A stretch of 64,000 bases of DNA from Aquatica leii (taxonomy: Eukaryota; Arthropoda; Insecta; Coleoptera; Lampyridae): contig CM069435.1 of assembly GCA_035610365.1 (NCBI GenBank), forward strand, positions 4,862,001 through 4,926,000, in the 5' to 3' direction. This document shows, one piece after another, positions 33,106-43,254 of the stretch. The translations under genes were made by a program, and so were the position numbers. The notes below the pieces were generated by a model. The model was not told the origin of the DNA. It ran no database searches and was given only the letters and a program-made list of their open reading frames with translations. Every line of letters starts with the position of its first letter. Within the stretch, counting starts at the first letter, position 1.

Positions 33106-33551
33106 TGAAACGTTCGAAAAATTATTTACAAATGCAAGATCTTTCTAGAAGCTGTCTAGAAGATATAGCGAAAAATAGGGAACGCTCTAGAAGGATTCGC
33201 CGATGTCTATAAATGCCGAAGATGGAAATCGTAGGTCAGTTATTGCCGTAAAGCGAATGCTGCAGTATTACGAAGATTATTCAAGTGTAAATAAATCGTT
33301 AGCACGCGTGTGTCTACATAAATATACCGAGAATAATCGTGTACGTGATTGTGTAAACAAGTGTGAGGCTATCCGAGGACGTTATCTTATCTTCTTGTAA
33401 GTGATATAAATTATAGTGTAAGTGTTTTTATTAAATATTATTAGATTTTATTAGTTCGGTTAATTTAAAACTGTACATATTCCTAGAATAAGTAAACGTA
33501 TTTTTTAGTCGTTTTAAATAAATTAGTTTTTAATAAATAAAATACGCAACA
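33106..33551 (+). repeat. Solo LTR, copy A
   Basis: 446 bp, 5'-TG (TGAAACGTTCGAAAAATT) to CA-3' (CGCAACA), bounded by ATAT on both sides (weak in AT-rich DNA). It is homologous along its length to 39776-39356 on the minus strand. A TATA box (TATAAAT, about 33208) follows a stretch with repeated GAA/TTC units (TTTCTAGAAG, GAACGCTCTAGAAGG). The 65-codon open frame at 33203 is inside the LTR and not a gene. Confidence 0.7.
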
Positions 33552-35268
33552 ATATGTATTACTGTACCTGTTCAGTTTGTCTTTAAAGTTTACGACAATA
33601 ATGAAACATTTATCAATTTTTGTACCATATAAATACTTGCTTAGGTTTTTTAAGAAAGCTCGTTTTGCTATTAGCAGGAAAAAATGTTTCTTGTATAATC
33701 AATTTTACATAACTGGTTTATAAACGTTTATAATATTATAACGTAACCAAATTCAAACTAAATCAAAGACAATCAGCTAATAAAATGTAACAGACAATAT
33801 TTTCAACACTATAGTCAGTGTACTCGATGCTGAAAAATATTTTATAAATAAATGAAAATGTGGATAAAGAAATGTTGTGTTCTATTAAAAGACAATGAAA
33901 AGGAGTTTCTGAAAAAAAGCTCCTGATTTTTCTGTTTATGAAGGTAGTGTTGGTAATTGTTTTGGACGGAGCACGTTCGGTGGAAAAACTAAGTTTACTA
34001 AAAATAGATTATGTAGAAGATTGGGTGCATATTTTGGTCATAACATTACATGACACAGAAAAAAGGAATCGTCACAATTAGATCAGAAGATGGAGTAAAT
34101 GGAATTGAGCTTTACGAATTTGAGACTAATAATTGTGGACGATCGTAAACTATTTATGTTTTATCGACATCAAGATGAAACATTCATGCATTAGAATAAA
34201 TGCTTTAAAGTCTTAAATTGTTTTCTAAGAAAAAAAATATTTTTGAAAAAAATTATCTTTATAAAAAATATATACCTATATTTTTACATTGTAATTTGTT
34301 CTTCCATATTATAAAAATTCATGAAAAAAATTTATTTGTAATGTTGAGTTGAAAATTTAGTTTAAACGTTTCTATAAAACATGATTATTATTTATTTTTT
34401 ATGCAAAAAAAAACATCAAATCTCAAATAAAAATACTTTGTTTAAAGTATCATGTTTTTTTTTATTAGTTGTGTATTATTTAACATAACGCGGTGTAAAA
34501 AAGACTTTTTAGACGTTTACCGATTTCTTATTAGAAACGTTGGAAAATGTAACGTCGACAACACAAGTGAAAATTCATGTATACTACTCTTTCATTGCTG
34601 TTGGTATAACAGATAATGGTTTTTGTTTGCTGTTATTCTTTTGTTGTTTATCCTACTGGAATGTTTTTATCTTTTATTATTATTTTTTACGAAGAACGCA
34701 TTTTAGCTTTCTGTTTATACTTACGCTACGAATGCGTTGTTTTTTCTTTTTAATAATTGACGTCGTATTTGTGGCTTTTTTGTGTCTTTGCAGTAAAAAT
34801 TTAAAGTATCGTTGTTTTTTCTTTGAGTTGATATAATACAAAGTAAACGTTTTGTAAGATGTTAACTTAAAGTATAATCAATAAAATTACATTTATTTGA
34901 GTTTTATGTTTTTTTAGATTAGATTTATTTATTATTATTTTAGATTTTATAATTGTTGTATTTTTATTAGTACTAGTTTTGTTATGTATTTTGTGATTTT
35001 GCTTTGCACTGATATAAATTAATTTGATTTTATTTTCATTTTTATCATATTGCAACGAATTCTAAAACTGATTTATTTAAAAACTAAGTACTTACACATA
35101 ATTTAGATGGGATTATTATAAACTAACACTTATAAAATGTAACGATATTTAAAACTTACCAGTAATTTATATATGACCATCACTCTATATTTATAAACAT
35201 TTTCCGCAGATAAGTTGCACTTTTATTTATCTTCACTGGTATTTATTTTCACTGGCACGCGCTTATAC
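33552..35268. other. AT-rich stretch without a recognised gene
   Basis: 33930-34160 has faint coding character in two overlapping frames but no family that I recognise. The 98-codon frame at 34540 is hydrophobic and low in complexity. The last ~110 bases before the Penelope-like ORF contain a short direct repeat (TTTATTT...CACTGG). Confidence 0.4.
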
Positions 35269-36632
35269 ACATCCTCAACTCTCAGCATTTTATTCAACGT
35301 CTAGAAACTATAAAACTTGAACCCCAAGATCTTCTCGTGAGCTTTGATGTTACTTCACTTTTTACTAAAGTTCCTATTAAGGATTCGCTTATTATCATCA
35401 AACAGATTCTGTCTCAACATGGCAAGGACTTGAGTTTGGTTTCTCTTATTGAAAAGTGTCTATCCTCTACTTACTTCCAATTTGATAATAAGTTTTACGA
35501 ACAAGTTTCTGGTGCTGCTATGGGTTCTCCTCTATCACCTGTTGTAGCTAACATTTTTATGGAATCCTTTGAAACGGTTGCTTTGGAATCATCAATATTA
35601 AAACCTAAAGTGTGGTTTAGATATGTTGACGACACGTTTATTGTTTGGTCTCATGGTCATCTTGAATTGTCTAAGTTTCTTGATCATCTTAACAATCAAC
35701 ACTTAGATATCAAATTTACTATGGAAATCGAAAGTAATGGTTCTCTTCCATTTCTTGACGTTCTTGTGACTCGTACGCCCGACGGACTTCTAAGCCATTC
35801 TGTTTATCGCAAACCCACCCATACGGACAGATACCTTCATGCTTCGTCTCATCATCATCCTGCACAGAAACGTTCTGTTATTGAATCTTTGGTCCATCGT
35901 GCCTTTTCTATTTGTCAACCTGAGAATCTAGACTCAGAACTCCGTCATCTTACTAGAACCTTAGTGAACAATGGTTATGTAAAGCGAGATATTCATAGAG
36001 TTATTAATCGTCGTTTACATCCACGTACTCGATTACCTAAGGACATTTCTACTCCCGAATCCAACCTGAAATTGGCGTTTTTACCCTACATTCACAAGGT
36101 TACAGATCAAATAGGGAAACTCCTTCGTAAGAATGGTATTAAACCCATATTCAACTCGACAGGCAAAATCTCTCAGGTTCTTCCTTCTCCCAAAGACAAA
36201 TTTCCTACACTTTCATCTCAAGGTGTATACCAAATTCCCTGTTCTTGTGGTTTAGTCTACATTGGTGAAACCGGTCGTTCCGTCATTACTCGCATTTCAG
36301 AACATGATTGTTGTATAAGGAAAAGGTATACTTCCAAGTCTGCGGTCGCTGAACATCATTTTACTACAGGTCACAAGATAAATTTTGATAATGTTTCGTT
36401 GATTGCCAAATCTCCATTCTTTTTCAACAGGAAATTTCGAGAAAGCATAGAAATCATCAAACACCCCAATAACTTCAATCGCGATCATGGTTTCGAACTA
36501 TCCCTTCTTTGGTTCCCGGTTATTAGTCATTTATCAAAAACACGCCCCCTAGCAACCGTAACCCAATCAGGGTCGAGCTTAATCATCCGTGACGATCCTT
36601 TTCCTTTAAATACGGAGACTATTTCTTCTTAA
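35269..36632 (+). CDS. Penelope-like RT with GIY-YIG endonuclease
   Basis: The open frame continues upstream of the GTG at 35337 to about 35269 (QHFIQRLETIKLEPQDLLVS). RT motifs: FDVTSLFTKVPI (catalytic D), GAAMGSPLSPVVANIFMESF, WFRYVDDTFIVW (YVDD) and LPFLDVLVTR. A linker with VYRKPTHTDRYLH, characteristic of Penelope-like RTs, leads to the C-terminal GIY-YIG domain GVYQIPCSCGLVYIGETGRS, with RISEH and the helix ending in a glutamate (FRESIEIIKHP). The protein would cut chromosomal DNA and prime copying of its RNA. The frame is uninterrupted for ~455 codons, unusual in this window. The N-terminal RT part and a start codon are missing, so it is a truncated copy. Confidence 0.88.
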
Positions 36633-36654
36633 GTCACTTCTACGGAGTTTAGAA

Positions 36655-36845
36655 TCTGGCTTGGTTCACAAGTTGATTACCCAACTCGGTAGTGGTTCTT
36701 TGTCAGATTTTCGTTTGCTTTTTCAGGTTATCGTTTTCTTTCTTACCTTTTCATAGTTTAGTTTATGGCTTGTTTTACAAGTGGATAACCTAACTTTTGA
36801 GAAGTTCTTAGTTAGATTTCGATTGCTTGTTTGAGTTTTGCGATT
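36655..36845. repeat. Two imperfect ~80-bp tandem repeats in PLE 3' UTR
   Basis: CTGGCTTGGTTCACAAGTTG (about 36656) and TATGGCTTGTTTTACAAGTG (about 36765) start two units, each continuing with GATWACC, AGTTCTT/GGTTCTT, TTTTCGTTTGCTT/TTTCGATTGCTT. They lie between the stop codon and the hammerhead-like motif. Confidence 0.65.
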
Positions 36846-36855
36846 TATCTCACGC

Positions 36856-36890
36856 CCTGATGAAGCCTCTTACGAAAGTGGGCGAAACGT
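36856..36890 (+). other. Hammerhead-ribozyme-like core at PLE 3' end
   Basis: CCTGATGAAGCC, a loop, then GGGCGAAACGT: this has the invariant CUGAUGA and GAAA boxes with a short GCC/GGC helix between. Hammerhead ribozymes are known in Penelope-like elements. I could not pair stems I and III with confidence, so this is a core match, not a proven ribozyme. Confidence 0.5.
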
Positions 36891-36964
36891 TGGCAGCTTC
36901 GGTTGCAAATATGACACGGTCCAAACCCGGAAGACATTCTAATGTTAGTACACCTCATACAGTT

Positions 36965-37150
36965 CAAAAGATGTTAAAATTACGGGCACACCAGAAATCA
37001 GTGCACACAGCCTTACAAATGTGTCAAATGCGCTGGATATCATATATGGATATCGATGTAAAAAAACAAAAGCAGATGGTAACCCGGCAGAATGTGCACT
37101 ATGTGGAGAAACGCATCTGGCGAAATACAAAAAATGTGAGATATATTTAG
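36965..37150 (+). pseudogene. Jockey ORF1 zinc-knuckle fragment
   Basis: The translation reads NYGHTRNQCTQPYKCVKCAG and, after a one-base shift, NPAECALCGETHLAKYKKCE. This is a run of CCHC-type knuckles as at the C-terminus of Jockey-clade ORF1 proteins, which bind the element RNA. An in-frame TAA sits just before NYGH. Only this part of ORF1 remains. Confidence 0.75.
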
Positions 37151-37380
37151 AGATTTTGAATAGAAGACAACTACAAAGAAATTCCAAGTAATTAATAAAC
37201 CACAAACACAATATGTAATTGCTGAGATGAACGCAGCTGATGTGAACATTGCTATAAATGTAAGATCTACGTACGCACAAATAGTAAACCAATCAAATGA
37301 CAACCATCGCAACATATTAACAAATCTAGTAGTATCTAACAACAAAAAAAAAAGAAAAAATGAAAGAAAAAAAAACACTA

Positions 37381-39070
37381 TGAGCTACCTAAAATTGAAG
37401 AAAATTCAAATACAAGCAGCTGCCATCATAATTGAAGATCAAGGAGGTCTACTATGTGTTTCAGCAATCTACTTCCCACCAAAATACTCTCTAAATAAAT
37501 ATTCTTGTATAAAACTTTTTAGGCCACTAGGAGTAAGATTTCTGGCTGATGGAGATTACAATAAAAGCCGACATACTGGTCAACGGACCAAAATCGGCTA
37601 CCAGAAAATAGAAAATGGCAAAGATCGGATCAGGAAAAAAACAGATGCGTTTGCTGAATACTTAGAAGACGTTTTCCAACCTCTACTAGAACAGAACAAT
37701 ACAGATAATGAAATATATGAATATTTAACCATTCCAAACTAATTGGCTCTAATACCTTAATTAGCAACAGCAAATGAAGTGACTAATATAATTAAAAACT
37801 TTAGGAAAAAGAAATCCTCCGAGCATGACCCTATAACTGCAGAAATAATGAACAATTTACCGAGAAAAAGAATAGTTTTTTTGACACAAATTATTAATAC
37901 CATCGTAAGAACTGGATACTTTCTTGTTTAATGGAAAGTTGCAGAAATTATATTAATCCTTGAACCAGGAACACCTGTGCACGATATTAAGTCGTACAGA
38001 CTAATTAGTTTGTTGCCTATAATTCAAAAAAAAATTGCAGAAAAGAGTATTGCAAAAAAACTACAAACCGAAATAGATAAGAACTACGTTGCACCTAAAC
38101 ATCAGTTTGGATATTTAAAAAAAACACAGTACAGTGGAACAAATTCATAAGGTAGTGAAAAACATACAAACAACTTTTCAAGAAAAAAATTTCTCTAATG
38201 CAGTATTTTAGGCTTTTGACAGAGTCTGGCATCCGAGTCTACTGTATAAGTTGAAAAGGAACATTTTTCACTCACTCTACATCGTCTTAGAGTCTTACCT
38301 AAAAGAAATATACTTCTACGTTAAATATAAAGATAGTGTAACACATACTCATAATATAAAAGCTGGCGATCCACAGGGTAGTGTTCTGGGACCAATTTTA
38401 TATTGTATATTTACAGCGAATTTTCCGAGCACCAAAGATTCCCTAACTGCGACGTTTGCAGATGATACTGCTGTATTGGTCTAAAATAATAATTTAGAAG
38501 AAGCAACAAGAATATTACAAGACAACATAAACAAAATAGTAAAATGGACAAGCAAATGAAAAATAAAAATAAACCAGGAATAATATATTAATGTAACATT
38601 CACCAAAAGGCATAGAGAAGCACCAGATTTAATCATGAATAATACAGTAATCCCGAAAACAGATACAGTAAAATATCTGGAATTACATTTGGACAAGAGA
38701 CTGACGTGTAAAACCCATGTCTAGACTAAAAGGAAGCAACTTGGCATTAAATTTAAAAAACACTACTAGCTACTTGGTCGTAAATCTGTCTTATCATTAC
38801 GTAATAAAATTCTGACATATAAGGTAATCATTCGACCTGTTTGAACCTATGGAATTGAACTATGGAACACGACATCTGACAGCAGTATTGCAATTCTTTA
38901 ACGATTCCAGAATAAGGTTTTCCGATCTATAACTGATGCACCATAGTACCTTCTGTAAAACAAGTGATAGTAAAGTGCAGTGAAAGATACATTACACGTC
39001 TGAATAAACACCGTAACGAACTAGCCATTAACTTGCTTGTTATTACAACCCCATTGGATTTACCATACAG
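37381..39070 (+). pseudogene. Jockey ORF2 (endonuclease remnant and RT)
   Basis: A short endonuclease piece (LLCVSAIYFPPKYSLNKYSC, then GVRFLADGDYNKS) is followed after a large deletion by RT: ITAEIMNNLPRKR, GYFLV-WKVAEIILILEPG, SYRLISLLPIIQKK, KHQFGY, the F-RVWHP-LLYKLK block in broken frames, AGDPQGSVLGPILYCIFTAN and TATFADDTAVLV (38446-38481; FADD catalytic box). The C-terminal part reads TVKYLELHLDKRLTCKTHV, RKQLGIKFKKHY-LLGRKS and TYGIELWNTTSD, the standard Jockey ending. Many stops; inactive. Confidence 0.8.
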
Positions 39071-39355
39071 ACAAAAAAATCAATAATGAATAAAAAGAAT
39101 TTATATCTAAAAATTATAGTTTTAAGTAACACTATAACGAAAGGTATAGTCTCATATAGAGTGTAAGTCACTTCGCTGTAAATCTTACAAGACAAGTATT
39201 GACCCAAGAACAAAAATGCTTAGTTTTAAACACCTGTAACAAATTGCATTTTGTGTAAATAAAAAAAAACTTATAACACTTTATTTAAACCGACACAGTA
39301 TTCTTAACACTTTGGACTTCTGAATAATGTCAATTTCTTTCGGATACCTTTTATA

Positions 39356-39776
39356 TGTAACGAATTTTATTACTAACTACTAATTTATTTAAACTACTAA
39401 AAATATGTACACATTTAAACTAACCGAACTAATTAAATCTAAAGATATTTAATAAAAACACTTACATTTTAATTTATATCGCGCTATTACTTACACGAAG
39501 ATAACTTCTGTTTATCTAAACACCGCATGTTGTTTATATCAAAATCACGTACTCCGTATTTTTATCGCACACGCGTTAATCACTTATTTATTTCCACTTG
39601 AATAATCTTCTTAACACTGTCGTCTTCGCATTACAAAAATAACTGACCTCGGATTTGTTAGCACAGTATTTATACATTTTGGCAAAACGTTCCCTTATGT
39701 TCCACATCTTTCGGTGAACGTTCTAGAAAACCTTGCAAAGGCTCTCGAAGTTGCGAATAACTTCTCGAACGTTTCA
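39356..39776 (-). repeat. Solo LTR, copy B (inverted relative to A)
   Basis: About 421 bp, related to copy A (33106-33551) on the opposite strand, with the same TG...CA ends and shared blocks such as AAGATTATTCAAGTG, GTAAGTGTTTTTATTAAATAT and TTAGTTCGGTTA. TATA box TATAAATAC (about 39674-39666). A perfect three-unit heat-shock-element-type sequence GAACGTTCTAGAA lies at 39716-39728. No internal element sequence adjoins either copy. Confidence 0.72.
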
Positions 39777-39974
39777 ATATTTTTACGTTATCTGAATCTA
39801 GAACAATCCATTTCTTTTAACCATCGTCGTAAAGTTTCCAAATACTTCGGGGACGTTTTATTATATTCAGTGAAACACGAAGTAGTATAAATTCAAAACA
39901 AATACGATAATATACATACGAATGAATGTGGTGGACGTAGTAATGAAAATGATTTAGTTACAAAAAAATGAATT

Positions 39975-40358
39975 ACTATGTTTCCATGAAGAACTGAATT
40001 TGAACTGAAAACGGTATTGGGAGTCAATACTATCATTGAAAAACTTTCAAATCAGTATTCAAATCAAGGTTGACATGGCAAATTCTGGAATCGTAACGGA
40101 ATTGAAAGTACAATTTCATCATGGAAACAGCATGCATGAGAGGTATTTCTTAACCAAACTTTTGTACATGTGGTAAGGTTTTGTGAGTTAGTTCTAACAA
40201 TTATGTATGGTTGGCACGGCAACGTCCAAGAGACACTTGACGCATGTCATTTCTAACTGAATTCAAATCGATTTGAATTCGATTCGAAACTACACTATGA
40301 AAACACATACTGATTCAACCGTTTTCAATTCAAATTCAATTCTTCATAGAAACGTAGT
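39975..40358. mobile_element. MITE with ~45-bp TIRs
   Basis: Left ACTATGTTTCCATGAAGAAC and right (minus) ACTACGTTTCTATGAAGAAT start inverted arms that continue through TGAATTTGAAYTGAAAACGG. About 384 bp without coding capacity. Near the right arm is a perfect 22-bp palindrome at 40259-40280 (arm GAATTCAAATC). Confidence 0.75.
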
Positions 40359-40594
40359 ATATAAAAACGTTATATAAGAAAGTCAAAGTGTTCCACATGG
40401 TTAATTTTATCTTTTTAACCTAACGATGCAGAATATGTTAAGCCGGGTACTCACGGCTGCAACACAATGTAACACGTAATGCAACAGTTACTGTAACATG
40501 GTTTTATGTGGACGCTTTTGGCCAGATCCATTTAAGCATCCCGCGATCACTGAAATCCGTAGTGTTCGTCGAACTGTTCCACTAAATTAACACA

Positions 40595-42362
40595 ATGTCG
40601 ATTCCGCCTCTGGTTGCTAGTGCTGCATATATTTTAATACACAGTTTACTGGAAGATAAACGTCCTCGGAGATGGTGGCGTCATGTTTTGTATGAAGAAA
40701 GAACCGTTGATTTGTTAATTTCTGCGTTACAATCTCATTACAAAAACTTTACACGGATGAGTCCCACGGATTTTGAATATTTTGTTAATGCACTGGGGCC
40801 TACGATTGGAAGACGAAATACAACTGCTATAGAAGCTATCTCAGTACAAGATAGATTAGCAATTACTTTAAGATTTTTGGCTACCGGCGATTCATATACA
40901 AGTTTACAATACCTATTTCGCGTATCTAAGCAAGCTATAGGTTCCATCGTTCCAGAGGTTTGCCAAGCATTGATCGATGTTTTAAAACAATACATATATA
41001 AAGGTAAGCAAAAATAACGTTATTTGAAGTTATTATAAATGACAATTTAAATTAAAAAAATTAAATCAATTCCTCAATGTTCACTTCTGACATCTCACTA
41101 CCCGGTGAAGACAAATACTCGTCTAAAGACACATGCTGTGGAGTTGATGTCGAGGTGCTGGGAATTGGTGTCGTATGTGGTAATAAACCAGTGGGTATGG
41201 ACCTGACAGGTTGATGATAATAATTGGGAGTTGGAGCAGGATAGTCACCGCTATACTGCGGGTGACCCGGGGGACCCTCGTAATACCCCTGATCAACTCG
41301 TACAAGTATTTGAAATATCTCTTGTTGAACCATATTTTTTGTTGCCGTGCTATAACTTTTCATCTTTTCCCCAATGAACGCAACAGATGATGCCACTTCC
41401 GGATGAGTTTCTTTGCGGACTTCTTGAGGTACATAGGCGCTTTTAAGGATCGCAAAAGCTTCCTTTAACATGTGCAGTTTGGGATCTTCTTTCCTTTTTT
41501 TTGGTCGTGGTTCAGCTGGAGTACTCTCGTTGTGGGTTGCGGCTACAGGTGTTTCACCATCAGCGTTAGGAACTTCCTAAAAATAAATACGTGTTTTTTT
41601 TTGTTTCGGATGCCAGAAAGTCAAGAAGAATGGATTCAGGTCAGTAACGGATTTTACGAGCAATGGAATTTTCCACATGCACTTGGTGCTATAGATGGGA
41701 AGCATGTGTTAATACAGTGTCCATTTAATAATGGAACCGATTTTTTTAATTACAAATCGCAGTTTAGTATTGTACTGTTGGCTGTAATTTTTTGTATGTA
41801 CATATCGGCTCTCAAGGAAGAATAGCAGATGGTGGAGTTTTAAAAGGCGGAACCACTGCCAAATCGGAATAAACGTATTCCCTATATCTTCCTTGGTGAC
41901 TCCGCTTTCGCCTTAAGCGAGAATCTTTTAAAGCCATATTTGGGAATGCATGCAAAAGGTTCTAAGGAACGAATTTTCAACTACCGTCAATCAAGGGCTC
42001 GTAGAGTAGTAGAAGACGCATTCGGTATTTTAGCCTCTGTATTTCGTGTTCTTAGAAAACCAATGCTACTTCAACCAGACAAAGCTCAAGTCATTGTTAT
42101 GGCAGCAATACATTTACATAATTTTTTAAGGCGTGGACATTCTCGCTATGTGTATACACCTGTTGGAGTTATGGATACCGAGTACAACGCTACAGGAAAT
42201 GTAACACCCGGCACGTGGAGAAACGATCATGATATGACGTCATTGCTACCATTGCCAAGAACTCCACGTCGGTCTGCAGCTTCATTCAAACTAAATCGAG
42301 AGGAATTAGCCGACTATTTTCTGTGCGAGGGAAAATTGCCATGGCAAGATCGTTATGCATAA
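40595..42362 (+). pseudogene. Harbinger 2 transposase (HARBI1-like), two exons
   Basis: Exon 1 (40595-41003) starts MSIPPLVASAAYILIHSLLE and includes ISVQDRLAITLRFLATGDSY and YLFRVSKQAIGSIVPEVCQA, the HARBI1 N-terminal region, ending at GGTAAGCA. Exon 2 starts about 41610 (MPESQEEWIQVSNGFYEQWN) and contains GAIDGKHVLIQCP (first D), FNYKSQFSIVLLAV, then frameshifts and deletions near 41800 and 41860, PYIFLGDSAFALSENLLKPY (second D), YRQSRARRVVEDAFGILASV (glutamate) and a C-terminal tail ending at 42362. The acceptor before exon 2 reads TTTCGG rather than TTTCAG. DDE_Tnp_4 nuclease that would cut at the TIRs. The catalytic residues remain, but frame and splice lesions probably inactivate it. 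Confidence 0.85.
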
Positions 42363-42845
42363 AGTAAAAATCATACCTCCGTACTCAGTCCTGTAAGTGG
42401 TTTGTCCCTATCATTCAGGAATGCTAATGCAGTATAGGCGTACCACCTACTCTCGTAAAGCGTTGTTCTTCCTATATTTGACGTAAACACAATAATTAAT
42501 TATCATTAAACTTAAGAATACATTAAAATGGGCTTTTTAGTTTCAGAGGGTGTTTAAATTTTGCACTCCACGTACAGTTATTAACAGGATCTTGACTACA
42601 CAAATAAGGAATAAATAACTACAACTTACCTGCTTCGGTTGTTGTGGTTTTTTTCCTTTCCTTTTTCTCGTCGATATGCGGCGAGAATTGATACCATTTT
42701 CTGCTTGCAGTCTTCGCCAGTAGTACCAAACTCGTTCCCTATTTTGGCCCATGCGTCGACTTTTAGGTTTTTTTTAAAGTAGTTAGGATCCCATTTTATA
42801 TAATTCGATCAACTCCAATCGTTTCGCGTCACACCACTCTGCCAT
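41061..42845 (-). pseudogene. Harbinger 2 MADF/BESS-type partner gene
   Basis: Exon 1 (42845-42630) starts MAEWCDAKRLELIELYK. After a frameshift at about 42797 it continues WDPNYFKKNLKVDAWAKIGN and CKQKMVSILAAYRREKGKEK, a MADF DNA-binding domain, up to GTAAGT. Exon 2 (41576-41061) is preceded by TTTTTAG and reads EVPNADGETPVAATHNE, KKRKEDPKLHMLKEAFAILK, then KSYSTATKNMVQQEIFQILV, a BESS-like C-terminal helix pair, and a Pro/Ser/Thr-rich tail. The ~1-kb intron contains transposase exon 2 on the other strand. Such MADF/Myb-like proteins accompany Harbinger nucleases and recruit them to DNA and the nucleus. Confidence 0.8.
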
Positions 42846-43254
42846 GTTTGTACGTATACACACAAAATACTTATAACACGTCCACGAACCTACTGCGAGC
42901 GCCTTTGTGTTCGTTGGACAAGTTTCGGATCGCAGCGAACTGTTCACTCCAAGTTCGAAGTGCATTCGCGAACCAGGTTCGAACAGCGTACACACAACAA
43001 ATTTTGTTACAGTAACTGTTACATTACGTGTTACATTACATGTTGTGTTGCAGCCGTGAGTACCCGGCTTTAGATATACGATTTCACATAACACGGGCTT
43101 GCGGTGCCCGTTTCTATTATTAGATGTAAAGGTAACCAATATTTGCATTAGACTTCAATAAAACCTACATGTGTTTACGATAGTGTTGTTTATTGACTAA
43201 GTTTTACAAAAATAATTAAAACAAACTAAAAAAAATTAAAAATTAGTTTTGATC

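Larger units (their letters stand above)
35269..36944 (+). mobile_element. 5'-truncated Penelope-like element
   Basis: It comprises an intact RT/GIY-YIG frame, a 3' untranslated region with two ~80-bp imperfect repeats, and the CTGATGA...GAAACG motif at 36856-36890. It is 5' truncated: the RT fingers and upstream sequence are missing, coding similarity beginning at about 35269. The right limit is approximate, set where Jockey-like sequence begins. Confidence 0.8.
36950..39271 (+). mobile_element. Decayed Jockey-type LINE
   Basis: In order: ORF1 zinc-knuckle region, endonuclease remnant, RT, C-terminal domain, ~200 bp 3' region, and an A-rich tail (TAAATAAAAAAAAAC, about 39257-39271). Frameshifts and stops occur throughout. 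It begins abruptly in ORF1, so it is 5' truncated. Confidence 0.8.
40441..43069. mobile_element. PIF/Harbinger element 2, complete ends
   Basis: The ends are inverted copies starting AGCCGGGTACTCACGGCTGC, about 55-65 bp long, continuing into TGTAACACGTAATG and AACAGTTACTGTAAC; the right arm has a ~10-bp insertion. TTA flanks both ends (40438-40440 and 43070-43072), the expected Harbinger target duplication. At 2,629 bp it carries a transposase on plus and a MADF-type gene on minus, whose exons alternate along the DNA. Ends and TSD are well kept although both genes have lesions. Confidence 0.92.

Noticed and set aside
33203..33400. 65-codon ORF
   Set aside because: It lies completely inside solo LTR copy A, downstream of its TATA box.
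34540..34836. 98-codon hydrophobic ORF
   Set aside because: Phe/Cys/Leu-rich low-complexity translation of T-rich DNA; no family or context support.
36945..37378. Two minus-strand ORFs of 112-115 codons
   Set aside because: Antisense of Jockey ORF1 zinc-knuckle region; cysteine pattern is only meaningful on plus.
42783..43148. 121-codon minus ORF over the Harbinger 2 right TIR
   Set aside because: It mostly translates the TIR; only its last ~17 codons (MAEWCDAKRLELIELYK) are real, as MADF exon 1.
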